DNA of 64,000 nucleotides from NCBI GenBank assembly GCA_947095535.1, contig OX352774.1, positions 240,151,825 to 240,215,824 on the forward strand, written 5' to 3'. Under the pieces are notes generated by a model. The model searched no databases and was not told the origin of the DNA. It saw only the letters and a program-made list of their open reading frames with translations. Both the position numbers and the translations under genes were made by a program. Positions within the stretch are counted from its first letter, which is position 1. Every line of letters starts with the position of its first letter. This document shows, piece by piece, positions 12,626 through 23,139 of this stretch. The stretch is from Poecilobothrus nobilitatus. Lineage: Eukaryota; Arthropoda; Insecta; Diptera; Dolichopodidae.

Positions 12626-13167
12626 TTTCTGGTTTGTATTAGATACGAATCAGAGTATTAGATATCAGATATCTTTTAGTTATTTTGAATATAACTAAGG
12701 TTAAAATGTTCCAAAACAATAAAACTAAAAAGTGTAAATATAAAAATAAATTTTTTAAGATTTGCTAGAAAAATTTCAATAGGTTTTTAGTTCTTTTAGA
12801 ATTTTAATGATTGGATATTTAAAAAAAAAACCTTTATGGTATTAATGTAAAATTATATTAAAAATATAAAATTAAAGGATATAATTTTACTTAATATTTT
12901 CTAAAAAAATTTCAAATTTGATTGAAAATTTATAAAAACAATCCATGTGAAGAATTGAAAGTGAAAATGTTCCAAATAATTAATTAATATTATCATATTT
13001 TTAATGAGTTTTTCTTATTAAAAAAGATTGAATTAAAAAAAAACTAATTTAAATAGAATTTATTGATTGACATATAATGAATAGTACTTCTTGAGGAAGC
13101 CATTCACCCTTTTTAAAAATCCATTATGACAAATTACCACTTTTTTCAATTTTAAAAATGTATGAAA
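12626..13167. other. A+T-rich DNA without recognisable genes
   Basis: Low-complexity A+T-rich sequence between an old family A fragment and a foldback-like element. No coding potential seen. Confidence 0.65.
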
Positions 13168-13580
13168 GAAATCCTCTACGACAAAAGACTCTATAAAAAG
13201 GGTTTCAATATTTTGTTTAACGGAGGTTTTGGAGCGGCAGCGCCCAAACTTTTCAGTGGGAACTTTTAATTGGTTACAAAATCAGAGTTTTACGCCTTTT
13301 ACAATATATTTACATATAAGTATATGCGATATTTTAAATTCGGAGGTATTTTGTAGTTGAATTCAAAATCTGGTTACTATTTAATTTTTCTTTTTAATAC
13401 CAAAATTTATGAAAAAGGTAGGTAATCTACTTTTTTCAAATAGGTTTTGTAGTAGGGTCTTTTGTCTTAGAGAATTCTATAAAGGGTCTTTTGATATAGA
13501 GTGTTTTGTCGTAGAGGATTTTGTCTTAGGGACTTTTGTAAAAGGATCTAACTTATCTGGATCTTTCGTACCCAACCCGC
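13168..13580. mobile_element. foldback-like element C1
   Basis: A perfect 16-bp inverted pair, ATCCTCTACGACAAAA at 13171-13186 and TTTTGTCGTAGAGGAT at 13504-13519, brackets a core. The right arm (13440-13560) is a run of degenerate repeats of the type TTTTGTCGTAGAGGA. The core contains TTTGTTTAACGGAGGTTTTG with a GC-rich patch (13215-13250) and two versions of a GTTGGTTACAAAATCAG-like word. The same core words occur at 25.9, 32.1, 54.7 and 59.5 kb. Arms made of short tandem repeats are the hallmark of foldback elements. No transposase frame is present; the 71-codon frame at 13409-13624 is simply the right arm translated. Ends and target duplication could not be fixed. Confidence 0.6.
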
Positions 13581-16290
13581 TTCTTAATCTGAAAATCATA
13601 TTTTCTAGACAACAATTTCAATGAAAATTTTTTTATAATTTTCCTAAAATAAAATATCTCTATATATTTAAGAATATTTAAAAATAACTTTAATAAATTC
13701 TATAATAATACTGTAAGGCTGTATAGGTGTTTTTTAATATTTTGTGTATGCATAAAAAAAAAAATTTGTTTCTTTTAGTTTGAATATTATCTTTTAAGTG
13801 TTATATTTATATAATGAAAAACTTAATTATAATTTTTTAATAATAAAAATCAATTAAAAAAATTATTATGATAGAGATTCAATATTTTTTCCAGTTAAAA
13901 ATTATTTTTGGCGAAATAATAATAAATAAAATTTTAAAGGAAAATTTTTTTAAAGCTATGTTTTATGTTTTTATTTATAATTATTTAATATAATTATAAC
14001 TATATATATATTTTTTAATATAATTACAAATTTGAATTAATTCTTGTACATATTTACAATATTGTATACAAATAACAGATTTATAAAAATTTATAACAAA
14101 AGACTTATGAACTTTGAAAAATATGCGGATTATATTTGTCACTTTTAAATTTACTTTAAAAAGTAAAATTAACTGAAACGTTAGTAGAATTTTTATTTTG
14201 GTAATTTTTATAAAGAGTTTTTAATTTCAATTACTAACTTTCATCATTAAAAATAAATATTTGTTTTTTATCATTTGAAATAAAAGTTTTTATTTTGCAA
14301 AGCAAATTAAATTATTTACAAACTAAATTATAGTTTTTAACTTTTTAAAATGTAAATGAAATATTTTACAAATTTACTTTAAACTAAAACAGTTTAAACA
14401 ATAAATTTTACTTTAATTGCAATTTGGTTTAATATCCTTTCATTTATAGGATTTTGATAATTCACATTAATACTCTTGATCTTTGAATTTTTTTTTTTGA
14501 TTTTTTTTTTTTTGTATATTATGTTGGTTTTCTATTTTTTTTTTTAGAATTATATTAATACCAAAATGAACTTCAATTGTATTGATATTGAATGATAAAG
14601 GATCAAAAGTATAAAACTGAACTTGAGCTCAAAAGGTATGATAAGCCTACTATGATAAGCCTGGTCTAAGGGTTACTGTCATAAGTATTAAAAACTAACT
14701 TTGATTTTGAATTCACTAAAGTTCCTCCTATAAATCAGATTCTCAGATACTCGTATACAGTAGTACAATCTGTATATATAAATTTTCTGAAAAAAGCGTA
14801 AAGTGCTGCTTTTGAATGCAACTCTAAAATTTCTCCTAATTTAGAATGAAATACAGGCAAATGAAATACAGGCATAAGACACGCTCTCGCTCTGTTCTAG
14901 GTATTCGACTCATTGAAGCCTACAGGAAAAAGTTTAAAAGAAAATAAAGAAAAGGAAAATATGAAAAATCAAGGATATTCTCAATGAATGTAAAAACAAC
15001 TGCATGTTGCATAAAAAAAACTCTACTAGACTTAAGAAGAATTACATGAAATTAAAATTCATCTGTAAAAGTTAATAAATTAATAAAAAAATGTTTTTTA
15101 TTTTTTTTATTTGTAATTAACTTTTGCATTATTTCATTAAAAATTTCCTTTTCCTTCAATGAATTTATTGTTGCCATTTAATTTTTTTTTTTTGTTTTTT
15201 AATTAAACATTTTGTTGAAATTAACTCACAAATTAAAATTCCAAGGATATTAAAAATAAAATGCATATTTATATATGTGCATTGTGCAAGTAAATGAAAA
15301 GAATCCTCATGTCACATATGCAAATAATAATAATATACAATTATAAGTTAGTAATTTACTGTTATCACTATATGCATCTATTTCTCTTACATACATAATA
15401 ATATACTGTCATGACACTGGTGTTTCTGTCTAATACTAAAAAATATATGAATATAATTTATTTACAAATGCTACCTACCTATAACCGTTATGTTATTATT
15501 TGCTTTCCTTATATAAGAAGAAAAAAAAAACAAATATATAAATATAGGACATACATAAGTAACATCACATACAAGAAGATAAAAAAAGATTACTTGTGTC
15601 TGGCGCTGACGATATTATTATTATTATATTATCATTTTACATACATTGTTTCTGAAAAGATTAAATGACATATGCTCATAATTTTAAGATTTTGAGTATT
15701 GAATGAAAATGTAAAACACCTTACTTAATAAAGGTAATTTTTTATTCGGCAAATTAAAAAAAACAAATATCATTTATAACACAGAATATTTATTGAAATA
15801 ATTATTGAAACAAGGTCAGCTCACTTTCATTAAGTTTTTCTTTGTCACAGTAAAGTAAAAAAAATATAAATAATCTGAACTTATATTTTATAGTAGATCT
15901 AACACTAGAAGGAGAAAATGCTGTTCTACATTAAGAATTGAGCTTGAGAAATATGTTTTTTTTTTATGAGAGAACTGATGGAAAACTTCAAAAGTCACGC
16001 TGGCGTATTGTTTGTGGTTTCTCCGGGTCCAACCAAAACTATTAATTTAAATTTTAACCAACTAAAACCAACAAATTAAAATCAAACTTAAGATTGAGCC
16101 CTTTAATAGAAATGTATAGTTTGGTTTTAAGGATAAGAATGTGGAAAGGATTCTTATGAAAATGAGGTTTATTAAAAATATAGGATTATGGAGGATGGGT
16201 AGTAAAATTTAAATGGTGATTTTAAAGAAATTGCTTAATATTTTTCTTAAACTGTACTATATTTTATAATTCATCGTATACATATGAAAT
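13581..16290. other. A+T-rich DNA without recognisable genes
   Basis: No gene recognised. Near 14808-14840 the minus strand carries a short piece of the foldback core (GAGAAATTTTAGAGTTGCAT). At 14845-14880 an AATGAAATACAGGC word is tandemly repeated. The rest is homopolymer-rich. Confidence 0.6.
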
Positions 16291-16410
16291 TACACAGCCG
16301 TTCCTTTCCTGTTGCAGCTGTAAATGTTGTAAAGAGGAAATCATACTATCCTCGCTGATGTTTGCAGCGTATTTCATACGCTCTCACCCACTACGTACCG
16401 AAGTCCCATA
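16291..16410 (-). repeat. tRNA-derived SINE, family S1
   Basis: On the minus strand a head TATGGGACTTCGGTACGTAG leads into TAGTGGGTGAGAGC (box A), then the hairpin GCGTAT-GAA-ATACGC, an eroded box-B region, ACAACATTTACAGCTGC and AGGAAAGGAACGGCTGTG. It is collinear with the 40.1-kb copy throughout, including the tail module AACATTTACAGC then GAAAGG then GGCTGTG. The element is a polymerase III-type retroposon of about 120 bp. No clear target duplication was seen. Confidence 0.75.
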
Positions 16411-17069
16411 TTTTCTTGATATTTATAGGAATTATTTAAAACTATACACATTGTTTTCAAAAGTTTAATTTCTATATATACACCTCTTCTCTATTTTGTA
16501 TCCATTATTGTGAGTAGTCTTTTATTTATTTTATTGTTGTAAAAAAAAAATAACTACAAAATAAAAATTCAAGTAGCAGAAAGAAATATGATTTTTTTTT
16601 CTTTTATATTATTCTAAGGTTATACATTCCGATATGCAATCCTTATATACTCTACATATAATGAGTTTTGTGTGTTTTCTTAAATTGAAGATCTTCTTCT
16701 TAGATTTTCTTAGACTCTGGAAATCGTTCATAAAATAAAAGCGAGACATTTTTGTATTATTACAAAAGGAAAATTCTCTAAGGAATCCCGATGAAATTCA
16801 TAAAAGAGTTTGCATGTGTAACAAACAAAAAAGAAAATAAAGAAAAATCAAAACACATGTTCTCTCAATTTCAATAGAAATAATAAAAATGCTGGAAAAT
16901 GTGTGCGTTTTTACTATTATATGTACAAATATTTTGTTAACAACATATTACAAGACATTTTGGTCTAATGTAATTTTGTTGAAAATTTTTTTTTTGCTTT
17001 AAAATTCACTTACAGTGTTACACAAGTTTTCAAGCCAAGTAATTTAATCTGTTTAAGTGAAAGTACCAA
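16411..17069. other. A+T-rich DNA without recognisable genes
   Basis: No feature recognised between the SINE and the family B copy. Confidence 0.65.
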
Positions 17070-17784
17070 TAACAAAAAAATAACAAAAAACAAATGTTAA
17101 AATAGGACTTTTTTGCAATTTTGAGAAGCTGTAGCCTATATAACTAAGAAAACCTGTTACGTGAAAACACGTAAAAATATATTACTGAAGCTTTAATTTT
17201 TCTATCTTGCCGAAGAAAAATTTGTTGAGATGTCTAAGTTCCAGGTGTTTAAAAATAGCAAATTTTCAATTTTTGAGCCCTAATAGCGCATAAATAGGGG
17301 CTGGTCTAAAAAAATGTTTGGGGAAATTTATACTGTAAATTCTAAAAGTTTTTTCTTATATCAAAATTTCAAGTTTTTATCTTATCTATTCTTATCTTTG
17401 GCGGAGTTATGTAAAAGAAAAAATGTAAAACGAAAAATTCGGTTTACACATAACGGTAAATTTAAATACTAAATTTAAAATAATTGTATAATTTTGATAA
17501 CGATTTACAAAGGTAAAAAAAAATCTTTTTGCATGGCATTTTCAGATTAAAAAAATGCAAAGCAGAACATGAGATATACGCTTTTCAAAATTTGAGGGGT
17601 GGTAGCAGCTTAGTGATGCATGAAAAAGTTGTTTTAAACATTAATTTTTTTATTAAACCTACCCATGGTTAAAATTATATTCTCTCTATCTTTAAAGGTT
17701 TAGAAGTTTTGTAAGGCAAAACTTTCAACGGCAAGGTATAAGCACATTTTTTCAAAATTTTTTTTGGAAATGTGCTAAAAAGGA
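17070..17784 (-). mobile_element. Helentron-like element, family B copy 1
   Basis: The plus strand shows, in order, the family B landmarks TAGGACTTTTTTGCAATTTT, ACGTAAAAATATATTACTG, TAACGGTAAATTTAAATACT and, at the right edge, GGAAATGTGCTAAAAA. The last is the reverse complement of the family's 5' end TTTTTAGCACATTTCC. The 3' terminus (CTACCTTG) and the GTCC microsatellite are missing or rewritten, so this is a degraded, 3'-incomplete copy. No coding capacity. Confidence 0.75.
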
Positions 17785-19436
17785 TAAATTAGAGCTAACA
17801 ACTGTATGTAGCAATTAGACTTCATAAAACTATGTGACGTTAACGTATAACAATTTAAAGCTCAAATGCTATCTAATGACTGTAAAAACTAAATAAAAAA
17901 GACGTTTAGCAAAATAAATAAAATATTATTTCTAAAAGAGTAAATAAGAAAATAGTAAATGTATTTTGGACAAAATAGTTTTAGATAAACAGACTCAACC
18001 TTATCTTTTATCGTATCGTCGGAGTTTTTTTTTTTTTTAAATAAAATGCATTTTTACACCACATAAATATTATGATTTTTTACATATATTATATTTATAT
18101 ATATATTTACTTATTTTAAAAATATTATTTGAATGAAAATTTCAAAATTGATGTAAAAATGTTATATTTAAAATATGAAAATGAAAAAAATTTAAATAAA
18201 TTGAAAAAAAAAAAAAAAAAATTAAATAAATTTGCATCATATGTGAAGTTGGTAAAGAAACAAAAAATAGAATTAAACTAAAAAGGATAAAAATGATATG
18301 TGTATGAAGAAGAAATAAATAAATTTATAAAAATTTAAAAACAATAGAAGGAAAAAGTTACGTTATTTTTACTGAATTTTATTTCAAATTTTACCAACCA
18401 TAAATGTGGTTTATTGTAATATTATCAAGTTGGTTTTATTTTCTTCAAACTAATAAAAATAAGTAAAAAAGAAAGTAATAGAATACTTTCTAAAAATCCA
18501 AAAAAAAAAAAGAAAAATGTTTTGAAGCTCATTTTAATATAATTTAGAGATTTTTCTGAACTATTTTACATATGAAAATATATGAAGAAAATCTGAATTA
18601 AACAATCTGTATCTGTTGGATATCATGGTATTTAAAAAAGAAAATTTGAAAAATTTAAAGATATCGCAAGTATTTAATGTTAGCATAAACTCATATATGT
18701 AATTTAAGATATTAGACTGAGTTTTGGCACTGATTTTTTTTTTTTTATAATACATAATTTAAATTAAGTGAAGTGAATAAAACTTAAGTATTTTGCATAT
18801 AAATAATGCATGGAAAGACTAACTGATCAAAAACTTGAAAAAGAAAAATTAAAATAATTGAAGAATTAATAAGAGGACAATGTTAAGTGGTCTAAAGTTA
18901 TATAAAGTGAAATAAAGTTCTTTTAAAAATTCAAATTTTTAAGGAAAATAAAAAAAGTTTACATTTGCATGGTTAAATATAATTTGGAAGAATTTAAACC
19001 GAGTACTAGTACATAATTATAGGGGAAATGTATATACATAATGTTACTTCGTTTAAGTAAACCGACTTTCATAATATTTTATTTAAATTTTAAACATTTA
19101 GCTTTATTATAATAACTCTTTTATATTAGGAATAAACAGAAATGCTCAGCGTTGCTCAGCAGTATTTTATTGCTTTTATATAAAAAAAAAAAACTTATTC
19201 ACTTTCATTTTACATTTAATTTAATTAAGTTTAAATATTTAAATTATTAATGTATTTATATAAAATGTTCAATGATTTCAAAGCATAAACGCGTATTTTT
19301 TTTTTGTGATTACACGACAAACGGAGAACACTCAAGGTAAACTTTTCTTTATTCTTCATAGGCTTAGTGTTACACCATTTTTAATTATTTGATAGATTTT
19401 ACTTATTTTTATTTACAAAAATGTGGAAATATATTA
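17785..19436. other. A+T-rich DNA without recognisable genes
   Basis: Nothing recognisable. Extremely A+T-rich sequence with long A and T runs (18021-18033, 18205-18222). Confidence 0.65.
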
Positions 19437-20238
19437 TTTTTATTTACATTTCCAAAAAAATTTTGAAAAAATGTGCTTATTAGTTTCATTCTGTCCGTCC
19501 GTTCATCTGTTTACAAAACTTCTTCACCGTTAAATTTCATCATCAACAATTTTTTCATGTAGCCCCATCCATTACGGAGCTACAGCCCCTCAAAATTTGA
19601 AAAAGCCCTATTTTTAAATGCATATATCTTATGTTCTGCTTAAGATTTTTTCAATCTGATAACGTCATGCGGCAGGTATGTTTTTTAACTTTGTAAATTA
19701 ATATCAAAATTATACAATTATTTTAAATTTAGTATTTAAATTTACCGTTATGTGAAAACCAAATTTTGCATGATTTTTCTACTTTCATAACTTCGGCACG
19801 CTTTTAGATAGAGGCTTGAAATTTTGAGGCAAGAAAGAACTAGTAGAATTAGTATATATATTTAGAATAAGTAAAAATTTTTTGCACCACCCCCTGTGTA
19901 AGAGGTATTATGGCTGAAAAATTGTAAATTTGCTATTTTTAGGCACCTGTAACTTAAGCACCTGTGCAAATTTATTTTCGGTAAGACATAAAAATTAAAG
20001 CTCCAGTAATATATTTTTACGTGTGTTAACGGTTTTTCTTAGTTATAAAAGGTTCCGGACTTACAGCCCCTCAAAATTCCAGAAAAGTGTTATTTTCACA
20101 TATTGTCTTATTACAAAAAATTTCTAAAATTTTAATTTTTAAATTTTCAAATTTTTGTGCAAATCACAATTCTAAACAGTTTGTATTGTGTTTTGGAAAT
20201 GTGCGCTTTTAAAAACAGTTGGTTTACATTCTACCTTG
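19437..20238 (+). mobile_element. Helentron-like element, family B copy 2
   Basis: An essentially full-length copy of about 800 bp. Its 5' end is ACATTTCC (19446) with AATGTGC 16 bases further, forming a subterminal inverted pair. CTGTCCGTCCG follows at 19491-19501, the counterpart of the GTCY microsatellite of DINE-1-type elements. The 3' part has TTTTGGAAATGTGCGC, inverted relative to the 5' end, then a small AAAC/GTTT hairpin and the terminus CTACCTTG followed by TTTTT. It contains no transposase. Its 3' end directly abuts the reverse transcriptase remnant that starts at 20240, so it probably inserted into that element. Confidence 0.78.
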
Positions 20239-20239
20239 T

Positions 20240-21320
20240 TTTTATGACATGGTTTATATGTTCTTGCCATGTAAGTTGACTGTCTATTACGAAACCTAGA
20301 TAATTGAAAGTTTTTACTATATTAATGTCATTATTTTTACATTTAATATTGTGGAAATTAAGGATTTTGTTATCGAAAATGAGAATTTTCCTTTTTTTAA
20401 TATTTAAGGACATTTTATTTTTGTCCAACCATTGTTCTGTATTACATAATTCGTTTTGTGTGGCCTCTCTTAACTCTATTTCCGTGTCTGTGGAATATTT
20501 AATGACAGCATTATCGCCAAAGAGCTGTAAGAGACCTTTTAAATGTAGCCTTGCTATGTCATCTATTGACGATGCCATTGCAGCGAGTTTGTTGCTTTCT
20601 ATTAGATAAGTAAGATCTGAAAAGGTTTAACTGAGTTTCACTAAATTCCAATTGTAATAATTTAAAAATAATTATATCATGGTCGACGCAATCAAATATT
20701 TTTTGTAGATCTATAAATAAGCAAGATATATATTTTTTCTTATCCATGTTTTTTGTTATAAAATCCGACATAGCTAAACAAGCGGCAGCCACGTTTGAGT
20801 TATTCTCAAAATCGAACTGATCTTTATGCAAAATGCCATTAGCGTTTATGAAATGTCTTAGCCTTGTTTTAATAATTTTTTCGAATAATTTTGAAATTGA
20901 ACTTAATACTGAAATTTGCCTATAGTTCGAAGGATCTGATTTATCATTTGCTTTAAGTACCGGTGTAACTGTGATAATTTTTAGGGCATCAGGGAAGTGT
21001 CCAGATCCAAAGACAGAGTTAATGAATTTTACCATGAGTGGACTAATTTGGTTAAAATAGTTTTTTAAAACTTTCAATTAAATATTGTCATATCCAGTAG
21101 CCGATCTTAACTTAATTGTGTCAATTGTTTTTTGAACTTCCTCTATGCAGGAGGAGATAACCGTCTGCAGGAGATAAGCTAAAACTATTATGAATAATTT
21201 TTTGAAAAAAGCCTGAATAGTTTTCATGAATGGAATCTCTTGATATATTTTAAAGAATTTGTTACGTTTATAAAGTATGTGTTTATTGTGTTTGCAGTTG
21301 AGGGTTATTTGTAATGGCAT
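20240..21320 (-). pseudogene. non-LTR retrotransposon reverse transcriptase, broken
   Basis: Minus-strand remains of a Jockey/CR1-like reverse transcriptase. Frame 1 (21320 to 21078) ends EEVQKTIDTIKLRSATGYDN, the usual 'I..lks..a.G.D.i' lead-in, then one in-frame TAA. The same frame continues (21077 to 20559) with GHFPDALKIITVTPVLKAND, NYRQISVLSSISKLFEKII and the catalytic motif A FIDLQKIFD (20717 to 20691). The next piece is in another frame (20578 to 20231): SSIDDIARLHLKGLLQLF, GDN, then NYLGFVIDSQLTWQEHI. The block that normally holds GVPQGS between SYLSNRK and DDI is missing (about 25 residues), and the catalytic xADD reads FGDN. Translation then runs into the family B terminus at 20238. 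The enzyme cannot be functional. Family-level placement is uncertain; the reverse transcriptase identity is firm. Confidence 0.88.
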
Positions 21321-21954
21321 TATTAAATTTTATTTCATTTAAACTAAATTTCCTTGCGAAATGTTAATACTTAAATATTCGACTATCATAGAAAATATTT
21401 TGTAAATATTTCAGTTGAAAAGACATAAGTGCATAAAGTCTTATGCACTGTTGAATAAATTGCAAAATATGTAGTATAAATGATACATAAATAGAATTAA
21501 ATATATTTGGGAAATAAAAAAAAAATTTTTAAACAAATCAAATTACTGTCCATATTTCTTGAAACTATTTTTAAAATAAAGGATTATAAAAAAATCCATA
21601 AAACTAGAATAAAACAATAGTAGTATGTAAGATCAAAGATTTTTAAGTCGCACATTTTTAAAAAGCCAAGAAAATCAGTTTACTGTACTGTACTATCCAA
21701 TTCTGAGCCATTTTTAGGTTAATTTATGTAAAAAAAAAAATAAAATATTAAAAGACACTTTCTTCAATTATAAGTAAACCCTATATAAGAAAGATATAGG
21801 GGTAATAGAAGTTAAATTATAATGTTGGAGTCTGGAGGTTTTAATTTTGTGTTTTATTTTAAACAAATTTATATAGGAGTTAAAAATGTATAAAATAAGA
21901 AACTTTCAATTTTTAATACTTAAAGCTATAAAAATGGGAAAATAGAAAAAATTT
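21321..21954. other. A+T-rich DNA, no gene recognised
   Basis: Lies upstream of the reverse transcriptase remnant in its reading direction, but no endonuclease domain or ORF1-like sequence could be read. The retrotransposon copy therefore seems 5'-truncated or eroded here. Confidence 0.6.
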
Positions 21955-22395
21955 CCTGAAGGAGCTTCAATTAAATTTCTACGGGTTAACTAAGAGCATT
22001 TCAGCGAAAACGAAAAGGAAACAAAATCTTGCAAAATTCGAAATTTAACATAATGGTAAATTTAAATAAAAATTTGTATTTTAAATTTGTAATGTAAAAT
22101 TATTATTTTTTATATCCTTGAAGTTTAAAAAAATTTTCTTCCGTTTAATTTTTTTCTTCAAAATTAATTTTGCTATGATACATATGTAGATAACCATATG
22201 ATTAAAATTGCATTGCTCCATCTTAAATGGTGTAAAAGTTTTATAAATAAACGGATAAGGTACCTATCAGATCACGTTATGAAACATTATAATGTGGGCC
22301 CACATAAGCGATGGGACCCAAATTTTTTTAAAGAGCTGAGGCACCTACATTTGCGGAGCTACGGACCCCCAGCAAGTTTTAAACGAAAGCCCTGA
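21955..22395 (-). mobile_element. Family B relic (copy 3, strongly diverged)
   Basis: The words CATAATGGTAAATTTAAATA (22050) and GCGGAGCTACGGACCCCC (22355) correspond in order and spacing to CATAACGGTAAATTTAAATA and GAGCTACAGCCCCTC in family B. Ends are not recognisable. The 65-codon frame at 22198-22395 falls inside this relic and is not supported as a gene. Confidence 0.45.
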
Positions 22396-23100
22396 AATTT
22401 ACTTTCCAAACACGTTTATAGTGTTATAAGATATTCAACGATTTCGGTGCAGGATGCTTAAGAAAAAAAAATAAAAAAAATTGTGGTTTTTATTAAATAA
22501 AAAAAAAATATCGATATAACAGTAAATTTCACAACGTCAACAGCTTCCCTGTTTATAGTTCTTTCCAAAATCGCTCTAATAATTTCAATATCTAATACAG
22601 TTTTTGAGTTATTAAAATAAATGGGTGAGGTAAACATCTTAGAATATAAGGATTTATATATATGCCCAGAAAGCGATGTAAATTTTAGTCTCTTTAAGTC
22701 AGTTGCCTCCATATATTTACAAAGGGGTGTTTGAAATCCTTAATGTTTCCATAGCTTACTCAAAACCATATTATAGCGTTTCATCACGTGATCTAAAGTA
22801 TCTCTCAGCGAAGTTTGAAAAGGATCGACCAATCTACCTAAAGTAAAGTGTATATCCATTATTTTATATGAGTGATATGAGGTTTCTAACAGAAAATCTA
22901 TTAAAAATTAATAGTTTTGTCTGCTTTAAGAATAAATTTCACATAAAAATTAATGAATTCAAGATTATTGAAAAGAATATTTCTGTAGTTGACTATTAAA
23001 ACTACACTGAATCATGCAATTATTCAAAAAATATAATGGGTTCAAAATTCATACAGTTGATTCTCTTTTTTATGGAAGAAGACTATAATAAATATTTAAG

Positions 23101-23139
<39 letters not shown>

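Noticed and set aside
22198..22395. 65-codon plus-strand frame with GC-richer 3' half
   Set aside because: Falls inside a diverged family B copy whose landmarks explain the composition.
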